From Byssothecium circinans (taxonomy: Eukaryota; Ascomycota; Dothideomycetes; Pleosporales; Massarinaceae): 64,000 nt of DNA. A model generated the notes under the pieces. That model saw only the letters and a program-made list of their open reading frames with translations. It ran no database searches and was not told the DNA's origin. The stretch lies in contig ML976982.1 of assembly GCA_010015675.1 (NCBI GenBank), positions 76,612-140,611 on the forward strand. Reading direction: 5' to 3'. Shown piece after piece: positions 1 to 11,826 of the stretch. The stretch's first letter is position 1. Every line of letters begins with the position of its first letter. The position numbers and the translations under genes are program-made.

Positions 1-283
1 GAGGATTGACCTGATTGAACTAATCAATCAGGTAAAAATTGACGTCGACCTGAGGACTTGATTGATTGATAGCAACTCTGGCTGCAAGAATCCAGAAAAG
101 TACAAACAATTCCTTGATAAATATCTAAGGTTAACTTTGCATATATGGACGTTTTTGTAACGATGACGTCACACGACACAGAATTTTTAGTCTTACACCT
201 CAATTGAATCCACGACATCATCTGAATCCGTATACAGACCTTCGAGACGCTACCGTTTCGCAGACACTATCGACTCCTTCAAC

Positions 284-1427
284 ATGTTTAAACTAGTGCA
301 CGCAATCCTTAATAGGATCTTGATGTGGCTGCACCTCGTAAGTGAATCATGGATCTGCACCTGCACACATGAAAGTAACATCTTCCCAATAGGTAGCGCA
401 CCAACAAGTCGGCTGGACTTCGCTCAATCGCAAGGTGCGTAAAACACCCACCAAGCAAAAACATACCACTCACCATCACGCAGACCGGCAAGCTCGAACA
501 CGAACAAGAGCCCCTCCTCAAAAAACTCAAGCTCATCTTCCTCTTCAACCCAATCGTAGAATGGATCGACACGACGCACGCAATGCGTCTGTGGATGCAT
601 CACAGGAACACAAAAGCCGGGATCGAAGAAGACAAGCCCATGTCACACAACAAAATCAAAGGCTTCATAGACACCTACGGCATCAACATGAACGATTTCG
701 AGCCCTCTGATCCGGAGAAGTATTCTACATTCGAAGACTTCTTCGTGCGCAAACATAGGGAAGGCGCGCGGCCTCTTGACGAGCCCGATAATCCGAAGCG
801 CGCGACCGTGGTTGCTGATTCACGCGTCGTCACGTATGACTCCGTCGACGAATCGAAGAAACTGTGGATCAAGGGTACCGACTTCAATATCACGAACCTC
901 GTCATGGACAACAGGCTTGGGGAACGCTTCAACAACGCCGCGGTCGCTAGCTTCCGACTCTCTCCACAGGACTATCATAGATATCATAGCCCGGTATCAG
1001 GCACGATCAAGGAGTTTAGAAGTTTGCCTGGCGACTACTACCAGGTTGATCCCGTTGCGCTGAGGAGCAGAGTCAACATCCTGACGAACAATGCGCGAGA
1101 CTACGTCGTCATTGACTCGCCTGAGTTTGGGGAGGTGCTCTTTGTGGCAATTGGGGCTACTGATGTGGGCACGGTGCAGTGAGTTTTGCTCGACTCTCAT
1201 GGACCTTACTTTCACTGACAGAACGTAGGATCCACGACAAGTTCCAGCAGCCGGGATCTAAGATCAGGAAGGGAGAGGAGCTTGGACTCTTCCAATTCGG
1301 TGGTTCTTCCATCATCGTTGCATTCAAGCCTGGTCGCGTTCGGTTTGATGACGATTTGCGGGAGAATAGCAAGAATTGCGTCCAGGTTTCGGTGGAAGTT
1401 GGTATGGGCTTGGGTAGGGCGACATAA
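284..1427 (+). CDS. Phosphatidylserine decarboxylase, short soluble type
   Basis: Decarboxylates phosphatidylserine to phosphatidylethanolamine with a pyruvoyl group made by self-cleavage. Three exons (284-337, 397-1178, 1229-1427; introns GTAAGT..TAG and GTGAGT..TAG) join in phase and give 344 residues. Visible family marks are the conserved Asp in VVADSRV (about residue 159), the His-rich YHRYHSPVSG (about 211-220) and FGGSSI near residue 302-307, where cleavage is expected between Gly304 and Ser305. There is no obvious presequence beyond a hydrophobic N-terminus (MFKLVHAIL) and no C2 domain, so it is not the mitochondrial Psd1 or the C2-bearing Psd2 form. It belongs to the shorter fungal PSD-like group, whose members are less well characterised. 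The first exon (18 codons) is the least certain part; the core is certain. Confidence 0.85.
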
Positions 1428-1923
1428 CCTAGCAGCGGCACGTCTGAGAGCAAGGGGAAAGTCCGCCATAGCCATGGGGAGGGGGGAAAGACGGCGAAGT
1501 GGGATAATTTGAACAAGCCTGCAGAGCAGTTTACATGCAAGCTGTGGTGAGAGAAGTTATTGGACTCTTTTAAGAAATCCGGCCACGGAGATACTGAACG
1601 CGGTAGCGTCGAGAATGGTGCAATCGGCTGTATGATAATCGATCGAGTGGCGAGATTAGCTGCTCTAAGAATAGAGGTCATTGTATTGCCCCTAAGTGTA
1701 ACCCTACCATGGTAGCGACCATTCTATAATATCAAAAGGAGACAGACTACACATGCGTTGAAGCTTTTGATGTGTGCATTAAGGTACTCTCACTATCCCG
1801 TCATGGGTGGCAGTTGTGTCCAGCAAACGAGCGGTAAACACTCTCTCGCGAATACCCCGAAATCCCATCCACGACATCGTTCGCCCATCGTCAATTCCAG
1901 AAGCCGAGTCACGCCATGCTGTA
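1428..1923. other. Intergenic, no gene seen
   Basis: This is the convergent gap between the phosphatidylserine decarboxylase and the HVA1-like gene. The open frames here have no protein-like composition or Kozak start. It presumably holds both 3' untranslated regions. Confidence 0.6.
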
Positions 1924-2347
1924 TCACTTCCCGCCATCATCGACAATATCCAGCGTACCCGGATTATGCGCAACGGGCTTACCCTTCTGATCCGTGAACA
2001 ACACCTGAACCCATCAGTAACTACCCATCAAACATCACCGTTCCCACGTCATGCACATACCTTGGGCGGGTTCTTCACATTCTCTTCTTTGGCTTCCTGC
2101 TCGGACGTGACGATCTTCTCGACCTAGGCGGTGATCAGCATCGATACTTATCAGTGCAGGTAGATGGAATACTCGTGCATGTGTATTCCATTTTGTGATA
2201 CTATGGTTGAGGCTGTGGAAGGGTAGATGGTAGGATACTTACATCGCCCTCATGCCGTCCACCACGGATCTTGGTGTACACATGATCGCCCTCCTTGATG
2301 GGCTCGCCTTGCTTGGAGAGGACTTGCTCGTCGTTCTTGGGGGGCAT
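1924..2347 (-). CDS. HVA1-like small Tudor-domain protein (DUF2945 type)
   Basis: A small 82-residue protein in three exons (2347-2243, 2123-2061, 2004-1924). Both introns are phase 0 with GTAAGT and GTATGT donors, and every junction keeps the frame. The core IKEGDHVYTKIRGGRHEGDVE (residues 17-37) is the start of the hypervirulence-associated-protein Tudor fold. It is followed by a charged strand region, VLFTDQKGKPVAHNP and a C-terminal DDGGK. Members of PF11160/DUF2945 are small beta-barrel proteins in bacteria and fungi; their molecular role is poorly known and they act as stand-alone domains. The gene is too short and too split to be found as one ORF. The start at 2347 gives the domain with a short charged N-terminus; the ORF upstream of it is not protein-like. 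The family call is from pattern recognition, without a search. Confidence 0.8.
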
Positions 2348-2846
2348 CTTGCGCTTGTGTATGGTGGGGTTGGTGGGTCTTTCTTGGTGAGGTCGTAGAT
2401 GGTGTTGGTATCGTGATTTGTATACAGTCAAAACAATGTCTACGGCTGCTTGTCGCCTTGATGAGCTGTTTGTTGCGATATACGTCATACTCTCCTCATT
2501 GCTTCATCATCCCGAGGTACCCTTGTACTTCTGAATAGGGAAAGGACGATGCGCTCAAGGAAAGCGCGAGCACGTCAGAAGGCAGGCAAAAGCAAACAAA
2601 CTTATCCAGCCCAAGGGTCGGAGTTACACACGAACAGCTATCTTGCTAAGCCTTCATGTATCTCTTGGTCACTCTTGGTTCTCTACATGTAAAGATTTTG
2701 GCAGGAAACTCTCATTTGAACTCCTATATCGTACACCTAGTATCAATACAATCTGTGTGCCGCCCAGCAAAACCGCTGAATGCTCAAATGCCGCTATTCA
2801 AACCCTCCATGTCCGCCTTTCGATACCCGGTTCTTGCCCTTCATAT
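2348..2846. other. Intergenic, no gene seen
   Basis: A head-to-tail gap: promoter of the Tudor gene and the 3' region of the ComA-like gene, both on the minus strand. The frames on the plus strand (2643-2957) are shadows without conserved motifs. Confidence 0.55.
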
Positions 2847-3815
2847 CTACTGACCGCCAGGCCTAAACGTCGTAATCTTGCCAAAAGTATCTGCCATACC
2901 CCAGATGCCTCTTCGGAGACAACTCAGCTGCACGATCTGACTGTGGTCGACGAATAAGTTCACATCGACGCCGAACTCTCTAATGTACCAGTTGAAGACC
3001 TTGGGATCCGCAGCTTCGAACATGACTTTCTCGAGCGGAATGTCGCGCAAGATGGCCTGTATGACATCGGTACGCCAGGACTTGACGTTCTCGGTGATTC
3101 CCTCGCTCTCGATCATCATACGTTCGACGCCCATATTTATAAATCTCTTCGCGATGTTGATCACACGCGAGGGATCGGAAGTGCCCATTGACTCCAAATC
3201 CGCAGCTTCCGTGTCGCCGCCGGCTCCGAATTGGATACCGAGTTCAGGCTTGGGCTTCAAACCTTTCTGCATTACACGTTCGCAGAGCCTCAGCCAATCA
3301 TCCGGTGGGAGAGAAAGGAATCCGGTGGAGACTTCGATTACGTCGAAGCCGACGTCTTTACACTTGTCGAGATACTTATCAACAGCGCTTCCAGCGTCGC
3401 TCTGTGTCAACACGTGCTCCATCCAGCCGCCTGTGGAAACGTAGACGCCATGGGAGTGTGCGAGGTCGATAAGTTCACGCAAGGCAGGTTCGGGAAAGAG
3501 GGAGAATGATCCACCAGCGAACTTCAGGCCGTCTACATGCGAGCCCATGGTTTTGAGGACGTCGGAGAGGTAGTTCGGTCCCATAGCGGAGTAGTATGGT
3601 CCACGGATCTCGGTTACGCTCGTGTTTCGAGGCTTAGGAGGAAGAGGGTTGTGTCGGATAAATCCATAACCACTGTCTTTGTCTTCCAGGAGGATCTTAG
3701 GCTGTGATGATAGTGCTGGGCGGACAGTTGAGAAGCAACGCGACAAGTTTGGTGTGGCTTTGCTGTGTGCTGCAAGCGATGTGGTTTGGCGCAGGAACGG
3801 ACGCATTAGAGACAT
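2847..3815 (-). CDS. ComA/HSA32-like phosphosulfolactate synthase family protein
   Basis: Intronless, 322 residues from the ATG at 3815, which sits in an AAAATGTC context. The N-terminus (MSLMRPFLRQTTSLAAHS...RCFSTVRPA) is basic, Ser/Thr-rich and lacks acidic residues, as in a mitochondrial presequence. The remainder is a TIM-barrel of the ComA family (PF02679): EIRGPYYSAMGPNYLSD, the DGLKFAGGSFSLFP segment, DVIEVSTGFLSLP, KPELGIQFGAGG and MIESEGITENVKSW are all recognisable. In archaea the enzyme makes phosphosulfolactate for coenzyme M; plant and fungal relatives (HSA32) are tied to heat-stress tolerance and their substrate is unknown. I therefore call the family, not the reaction. An upstream in-frame ATG at 3911 would add 32 residues that would mask the presequence. 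Confidence 0.85.
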   Translation of the reverse strand: MSLMRPFLRQTTSLAAHSKATPNLSRCFSTVRPALSSQPKILLEDKDSGYGFIRHNPLPPKPRNTSVTEIRGPYYSAMGPNYLSDVLKTMGSHVDGLKFAGGSFSLFPEPALRELIDLAHSHGVYVSTGGWMEHVLTQSDAGSAVDKYLDKCKDVGFDVIEVSTGFLSLPPDDWLRLCERVMQKGLKPKPELGIQFGAGGDTEAADLESMGTSDPSRVINIAKRFINMGVERMMIESEGITENVKSWRTDVIQAILRDIPLEKVMFEAADPKVFNWYIREFGVDVNLFVDHSQIVQLSCLRRGIWGMADTFGKITTFRPGGQ

Positions 3816-5350
3816 TTTTACTGGAGTGATTTGAAGGAACAAGCTCTGAGACTGCGAAAATGTGAAATAGAGAAAACAATACGACGGTAAGAAAGCTGGA
3901 GAGTTGCCCAAAGTTGAAGCTATAGGTTGTGAATGTTGTTGCTTTCGAAAGGTAGTCTTGCGTCAAAATGCGTCAAAACAACGTCATACGGCTCGGTTCG
4001 AACATCCGAGTGCGACCAAAAGAGTAATTGCGCTGTTGGCCTGTCTGTTGAGCACGCAAAAGCCTGAAATTGAAGTGGAGAGTCCTGTTGAGGATGCGAG
4101 ATGGCTAAAGCCGAAGCGTCGGAGGCTATCACTTGAACAGCGTTGACGTTGTCCTCTTCAAGGTCCCATATCGGAGCTATTTCTGCTGGTTATATCTGAA
4201 ACCGATTCTCTTGGTCTTGCGATAATTCAGTCATTGAAGGTTAGTATCACGTAGCCAGACTTCACGAGAATTAGACTTTCACACTAGGGAGTTGGTTATA
4301 TGAAGGATAGGTTTGACGGAGGTGCGGTGAGAACCTGTGGTCCAGGAATCGCATCCATTGTTGTTGAAAATTGCGTGTATTGCTCTTTATAGCCATCTAT
4401 TGAGTATGAGTTCATGTGAGGGTGGCGAAATGGTGATAAGTGATGGTGTTGATGGTTGCAGTTGAACTGGAAGTAACGATTGAGCCTGGCGCTAGTAGCC
4501 CCCACTTTCCGTTCGGTGTCCTTTCGCACCAGACACCATCCATCTCACCTCCCACTTCTCACTTCTACTCTCTTCGCACATTTCCTTCTCCATCTCAAAA
4601 TAGACGCTTGCGGTATTCTGCAAGCACGGAATAATGCATTTCGAGGTTCAGCGAGGCGGAGTTGCTGTACGATGCTGCAGCTACCGGGATGCCATCCACG
4701 GAAGCAACAATCGAGCGTCTATGCCTGATCCTTCACTAGCACTACAGCCATCTCTCTGCCGCTTCTCCCGATACTATATCTTCAGAACATGATGATCTCT
4801 CGGCTGATTACCCGCGCATATATTATTCGAGCTCGAAGCGCGCCGTTACACAGGATCGTGGCCTCCACAGCGGCTAAGCGCCGACGTTCTACTTTTATCT
4901 ACGCGATCTACTGCACTAACCCACGATAGTTCCCGAGCGCTTGTTCTGCATGAGGCTCATCACTGAACTAACTCTTTCCATCACGGCTAACGAGAAACGT
5001 TGTTCTTGGCTCGTGTAACCGCTGGGTGATACTGGGGCCATATGCTGTGTCGCAATATATCTTCAGTTGCCAAGCATGTTCGATGAGAGCTGGGAGTATG
5101 GGGGCAGAAATCCCAAAGTCTTTAAGATGGCAGGGTCTCACAGTGTTGTCTTGCATACATCGATTCCCATTTTCTCAGTTTCCTCAACAGGACCTTTTGC
5201 TTCTACCATCCCTGTCGCTTTTTTTTCTCGTTTGAAATGCGCAACAGATAAATCATCGCAAAGAGGAGAAGAAAATCGGGCATCCCACACAGCTCGTCGC
5301 CAAAATTCCAACATATTTCGTAAGCCACAGGCGAATATAGCGTCATATCA
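3816..5350. other. Intergenic, divergent promoter region
   Basis: A 1.5-kb gap between two divergently transcribed genes. I see only short overlapping frames without motifs, plus pyrimidine-rich stretches near 4540-4600 and 5160-5230 that are typical of fungal promoters just upstream of the start at 5351. No RNA gene was recognised. Confidence 0.55.
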
Positions 5351-8300
5351 ATGACGACCACGGACACCCCTCTAAGCCCGGTCTCCCCAATACAGCCATC
5401 TCCACCACCAATTCCGTCGAGGAACTCAAGCGTACCATCGTCAGGATCCAGTGTTACATCAGCCCCCTCAATAGCGACAATAACGAGCACTACGCAAAAT
5501 CAGGTCCAGCCGGGTGACCAAGCCCCAGTCGTTCAGTCGAATCGTAAGTTGCTACAGTAAGATTCGCGAGTATCCGAGGGTTAACCATTGCCAGCATCCA
5601 CCCATCAAACATTCCGAACCGATTGGCTTCCTTTCACACTTCGCTGGTACTTTTTGCTCATTCCAATATCGGCGAGTTTGGCCTTCTCAATCGCACTTTC
5701 GGTTCTGTGCTGGTACTCTGGCCGCAACTATGGACTCGGGAAAGACGACGGATCCTCCTCGATCCTGTTCGGCTGGCGCTTCACACCGACTCTCGTCGCT
5801 GTGTTGTATACCCAGACGACGGTCATCCTTTTCGAAGACGTCAAAAGAACTGAACCGTTTGCGCGGCTAGCAGGTGCACCCTCCGGTGGCGCTAGCGCAT
5901 ACGGAACACTGCTTCAGACTCCAAAAGCTTGGTGGGCCATTCTGATTGATCTCACTTTCAAGCGGAAGAATGTGGGCAAAACAAGTTGGGCACTGATCTG
6001 CGGCACCATCGTTTATGTGTTAGCTCTACTAGCCGTCTCGCCTTTGTCTTCTGCACTCCTCACATCCGAAGAGGTTGTCGTTCCGCGAACGGTCCCGTTC
6101 AAAAGGCTTGCGCTCAAAGCGAACACCCAGTACCCATTGAACCCAACTAGGGAGACTTATTTTCGAACCATATCCGCACTCTCACACAATATTACAACGT
6201 CTGCGTGGGTTTCGGATACTTCATTAACATTTCCATTCTGGCCAGCCGCGGAAAGCGCACAGTTGGGTCCGCATGTCGAGTCTAACCACGGATCTTGGGA
6301 AACCAATACGATCCAATACAGTTCTAGTTTGACATGCCAGAATATGACACTCGAGAGCGCAGAGATTGGAATGAAAAATTGGAAAGCTACCGATTGGCAC
6401 CAATATGAGTACAATGGTACTCAGCCTTTGGTGTCCTTTGTATTGACATCCGCCAATCGGTGCCGATATGAGTTAGACGGTATGTTCCCTTCTCATATTC
6501 GCCATTTCTTCCAACAGTCTCAGTGATACAGCGAGAGCGTGTACACAGAGGTGATTAGATGATCGTAAGCTTTGAGCTAAGAATTTGCATTATAGTTCAT
6601 CCTGGAGCTGATCTAGCTTACAACGGCGGAATTACCTGGTCAAGTGCCACTACCTTCCATCCTTTAGAAGACTATGGTCTCAACATCGAAAAGCTCCATC
6701 TCAATGTGAACGTGTCCGCTACCAGCCCTTACGCACGCGTAAGAACGTCTAAGGAATGTAATGATCAAGAGATCATCATCATGAGCACTCCTTGGACATC
6801 TCCAATCTCACTAGATGTGCCAGGCTATATGTGGCCCAATCAAACTTATACTCGTTCGCCAGATTTCCGCATGCGAGCATTACTCTGCGAAACCCAATTT
6901 TCCAGCACCCAGCGGACAATATCAGCTACGATGTCCGATGGATCTGAAACACTACTCGAAGACGCACCAGGTGAAATTGGAACTTCCGGAAAAATACCAC
7001 AGTCGCTTGTCAACTTCACGCGTTTTCAAGATCTTAGCTTGGGTGATCAATGGAAGAAATATGTGAGCCGCCAAGGAAAGGTCACAGAATTAGCTAGTCG
7101 GAAACCTTCGTCACCACGGCTAACATTCGATGAAGCTGAAGTCCCCCAATGGTTCGGTTTTTCTGGACTGGGCGTTGTGCTTGGTTCAATTTCCGCATGG
7201 AATGTTACTGCTATGATCGATGACAGATCCCTTACCGAAACGGCTGCTAGAATAAAAGGACGCTTCTTCATGGAGCTGGTCCGGGACACTTTCACTGATC
7301 CTGAGTTGATGCAGTCTGTTCCTTCTCAGGGAAAAGTCACTCTTCTCGAAGACCGGGTGATGGTTCTGCAAGAGGTGGGCATAATATTGGCCTCATGTTT
7401 CGCTATGTCTTTCTTGCTTCTTCTAGTCACTTTCTGGTCATCTCGACTACCTCGACGGCCGCTCAACTTGTCAACAGACCCAAGCAGTACAGTGGGCTTA
7501 AGTATTCTGCTTAACCCACGTACAACATCGATGTCGACTCTCAGGAAGATGCACAATGCGTCCAAGCGAAACATCCATGCCACGTTACGAAGTGAGACTT
7601 TCTTCACGTCGAACTCCACCCTCTTTGAGGATGACAGCACGCGAAACCCAAAACCAGGTCAGTACTACTCACGATTCTACGATACCAGGTGACAGACCTG
7701 CCCATACTTCATCGACCACTACTTCGTGGAAACGTTGCCAGACTCACACCACTGTACATATGTTAACCCCTACTTACTAATTGCTACCAGTTACCAAACC
7801 CAGAAAGCAACGCAACTGGCGCCCCCAAGCGATTCGCTTGAAGAATTTGTTTGCTCTGGGGGTGTTCCTCACCTTACTAGTCGCAGCACTTCTCATACTA
7901 CAAAGTTTTTCTTTACGATCTCGGCTCTATCAACAAGCTTTTACCCACGAGACGGATCTCTCAAAATTCGGCTTGAGTATATCTACTTTTGCTCCGATCT
8001 CGATCGCACCTACCATCACCAGTATCATCGTCACGTTGTGGTGGGACCAGTTAGATATGACGTTCCGGCTACTACAACCATACATCGCAATGTCCCGTTC
8101 ACCAACGCCTATTTCATCCGGAGCGGGCCTGACGTATCGGTCCAAAACCTGGATTGGAGCGGCCACCAAAGCCGCTTGGCATCGCCATTGGATCCTGTTC
8201 CTAGTCACGGTTGGTAGTACGCTCTGCCAGGTTTTAACAGTATCCATGTCCGCGCTTTTTGACCGACGAGCAGTAGACATCACGGGACAAGTAAGGCTCA

Positions 8301-10188
8301 ACCGAACCTTTGAGAGTCGCCAAGTACCTCTCAAAACTACGATCGCTATACAATTTGACATACAAGAGGCAGAAGACCCTACACGTGGACAGACCGAAAA
8401 GGTTATGGATCAGCTCTATCAAGGTACGTGTCATGATAAGTTCTGCCTCTATTGGGTAGCCGCAAGCCGTCATACCCTCGTTTCAATTGTTTTGAAACAT
8501 TGCCTGTGACAGGCACTGGCGGCTTGGGGATCAGCGTAACTGTGTAATGAGGTCAAATATGGTCTTCGGATAACATTTGCTGACATCTACCCCTTTCAGA
8601 CAGCTCTCGAAACTGGCTGTATGCTGCCACCGTCCAGTTGTCCTTGAACGGATCCCAGCTGGCCTGGACCCAAGGAGAATGGAACTTCGTTCCTGTTGAC
8701 CTTTCCGGCGCCCAAGGCGCAGGAGCAAGGTCAAATGCAGAAGAAAATAAGAAAAATACCCGCGGAAGTGCCATAATCTCTTCTAGAAATGTCACACTCC
8801 ACACATCTGCAATGCGAGCTTGGCTCCGGTGTGAACCGGTCGATCAGACTGCGAACCAGTCTTCCTGGCTGGAAGAACTTCCAGCTGCAGATCTTAGCGA
8901 AGGATACTCACCGAACGCTACTGATCTGGTGGACGGATATCAGCTCAAGCGTGTCCTCTTCGAAAACACGACTTATTCCACGACTGTACTCAGCCAACGG
9001 CAGAGAGTGTCTTGCTGTGCAAACGGCAGCGCGTCTGAACCTCGACGAGCTGCGATTGGATATTGGTCGCCCCCAGCCGGTTATCCCTTTCCGTACGACG
9101 ATCAACAATGGCCCTTCCCCTTTGTGAGTAAATGGATCGTCGGGAATCCGAAACGATTCGCATCAATATCGAACTCTGTTGCTACGCTTTATTATGAGAA
9201 GCCGCCTGCCATTCAGGCTGCAAGTTGCAAGCCTGTTATTGATGTCGCTGAAGCAACAGTTCTGGTTAACCAAGATACGGGTTTCATATACTCCTACAAC
9301 CTTAGTACTGCTCCCCAACCGATGAAGTCAGCTTGGTCCGAAGTATTTCAACGGCATGATCTATCGGACTCTAATGAGCACTACCATCGACTCCATATGG
9401 GGCACTTGAACTTTACAACCTCATTCGGCATTCTTTTCCTTGGAGGACTTCTCGGAGCCGCCGAACAGGATGCTGATATTGGATCCTTTGAGGATGTCGG
9501 CAAAGGTGTTCTCAACAATGCCTTTCGATTTCGGGATCAAGTGCGAGGATTGAATATGGATTTGATGTCGTACTCCATGTATGAACTCGCCGGACAGGAT
9601 CCAGAAGCTCTACTCAACTACACGACACTCACTACGCATGCAAACCGCACATTTCAGACCTTCTTCCAACATTTCGTCAACAACAAGCTATCTAAGACTG
9701 AAGGGGGGTGGGCGTACCAAAAAATCAACGAGAAGCTGGAAGGTCTAGGACGCCCGGTTGATATCAATGGGACCGCGATGCCAAATCGCACATATGCCGT
9801 CCTCGATACCAACAACACAGTCGCCGCATCCGTATCCAATCGCGTACAAGTCTTGTACGTGAGCCCCCTCGCTACGTATCTATCAGTTGGTATTACGATC
9901 TGGCTCATCGGTACAACCGCCGTTATTACTTGCATTCAGCGCAAATACACGAGCTCTTTACTGCGCAATGTAGAGCTGATCGCGGATGTTTTGGTGCTTG
10001 TGGCGGGTAGTGACAGGTTTCTGGAACTGGTGCAGGAGAAAGGGATTGCCCTGAAGAGAAATAGTGATGTTTTGACGAAACTCGGGTGGTTCAAAGGAAG
10101 AGATGGGCAAGTAAGATGGGGAATTGAAGTTGTTGGAGGAAGAGAGGCTATCGAATGGGTCGATCCGCCGATGAAAGCGTTCCCGTAA
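5351..10188 (+). CDS. Large polytopic membrane protein with two DUF3433 units
   Basis: Five exons: 5351-5543, 5595-6479, 6596-7657, 7791-8423, 8600-10188. All four introns are phase 1 with GTAAGT, GTATGT, GTCAGT and GTACGT donors, and the sum is exactly 1454 codons (1453 residues). The N-terminus is a Ser/Pro/Thr-rich cytosolic tail of about 65 residues. Unit one starts with DWLPFTLRWYFLLIPIS and a second helix around TLVAVLYTQTTVILFEDVKRTEPFARL. A long extracellular-looking region rich in Asn-X-Ser/Thr sites follows, then a TM helix near VGIILASCFAMSFLLLL. Unit two repeats the layout (LKNLFALGVFLTLLVAALL, then SIIVTLWWDQLDMTFRLLQPY), has another glycosylation-rich loop and a final helix near YLSVGITIWLIGTTAVI. 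This is the PF11915 arrangement, a Pezizomycotina family of unknown function probably in the plasma membrane. No catalytic motif is seen. Confidence 0.85.
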
Positions 10189-11826
10189 TGGGTAGATGGG
10201 CCTCTGGATCGCACATTGACGATGTCGATGTAGACTTGCGCTATACAATATATCCTTTTCGATTAGGTGGTGTAGCTTGCATGCACGGCCGTGAAAGCAG
10301 AGTATGGCACCACTTCTCAAATTTAGCTCTGGGAATCAGTAACGTGAGTTTAGGAACCCCGCCAGAACACAGGCACACATGTCAACTGGTATGACCTTTG
10401 AGGGGTCACGTGACATAATCGAGGTCGTACCTGCCTCGCAATGGGAGGGGTCAGGTTCAACGCTCCGAAGAGACAACACTTACAACACTCTGCTGACTTC
10501 ATCCACACCAGCGGTCAGCATTCGCGCTCTCAACTACATCCAAGACCTATCGTTGGCCATCTTCAAGCCGACATGTTAAGCGCTAGTCGTTCGGGACGCC
10601 ACGACAACCACGCTTCCAGCTCGTGCGTCTGTGTCGCTACGACGCTGTCCTACTCGCCGACGACTCCAAGCCTCGACTCCGACAGCAAAGAGGAAGTCTA
10701 GATGGCGATGCTCATTCGCAGCTTTATTGATCTCATCTTGATCTCATCTTGGGGAGCCTCGGCCGCTCGGCGGGCGGGAAATTACTTGTGGACGGACCAA
10801 GGCGACGATTTGGGGATGAATGGATGCCGAGTTCCACCACGGTCGGGCGGCTTATCGATACCATTGAGGTGATTCCATACCGTCAGCCGTCTTCCATGCT
10901 TGTCGGCCATTTTCGTATGGCGCGTTACAGCGCGACTAAGCTGACCGGCGACACGTTGTGCATCTCTGATGGGTTGTCTGAAGTGTATTGAGACTGCATC
11001 CTCGCATTGCCACGTCTGTGCAATCACGATCACGAGCGTCGAATACGCAGACGAAAAACCCCCTTTCCAGCCGAGAACCCCAGGATTCACGCCCAGGATC
11101 AATAACAGCGCAGCCTCGCCAAGTGCTTCATTTCGCTCCCTCGATCAAAAGGAACACGTAATTGTGGAAGGCGCTGGCCCGCCAGCGACAACTATCTTCT
11201 TCACAGCATGTCTTGGATACGGCCAGCACCTGCACCAGGTATCATTCTTCTGCTGTGTCATTACGGTGAAACGACACGTCTTCCCGAGTTGTGTTCCGCA
11301 AAAGAAAATTTCGACACCGCCAAAATCAAGAGCTGACCCCTATCATCCACATCCCAGTCGTAATTTACTCCTGTTTTAGAGCTTATCCGGCATGGGTAGG
11401 TCGGTCGCAGCCAGTGATATTGAAAGGCGTCTGCCGATCAGGCACAGCGCTCGCCCGATTGGTCTGCTCCGGCTTAGCAGATTCTACGCCTAACTCATCA
11501 AGGATAGGTTTGACCCCTGCAGCTTCTCCGGACCGCCACAACGTCTCGCAAGGTTCTAAACAAACTTGCGCCCTGAGCGTCGATTCGTTCCATGGCAGAC
11601 GGCCTGACAGGCGCGGCATGGCTGCTAGGATGCAGCCTCTGTTATTAAGGACTCCTGCCCCGTTGCCCCCGTTTTCTCCTCTACCGCACCAAGCAGGACT
11701 TCGTCAGCCTTCGTTACTGTTGAATAGCTTCACTCATTCAGCTATCAACATTCGCTCATTCATCGTCATTCCTACGAGTCCACAGAATCTTCGCTTGCCT
11801 TTTTTCTGAAAGTCCACTCTGTCAAG
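10189..11826. other. Intergenic, long promoter of the BYS1-like gene
   Basis: A 1.6-kb stretch without a convincing gene. A 172-codon frame at 11291-11809 has no ATG at its start, low-complexity content and no motif. One CACGTG palindrome lies near 10406. The region just before 11827 is rich in CATTCA/CATTC repeats and pyrimidines, as in fungal core promoters. Confidence 0.5.

Noticed and set aside
3990..4020. GGTTCGAAC followed by a short hairpin, reminiscent of a tRNA T arm
   Set aside because: The loop has nine bases instead of seven, and no acceptor, D or anticodon arms can be drawn.
11291..11809. 172-codon plus frame ahead of the BYS1-like gene
   Set aside because: It has no ATG at its start, ends just before the BYS1-like start and reads as promoter/5'UTR sequence.
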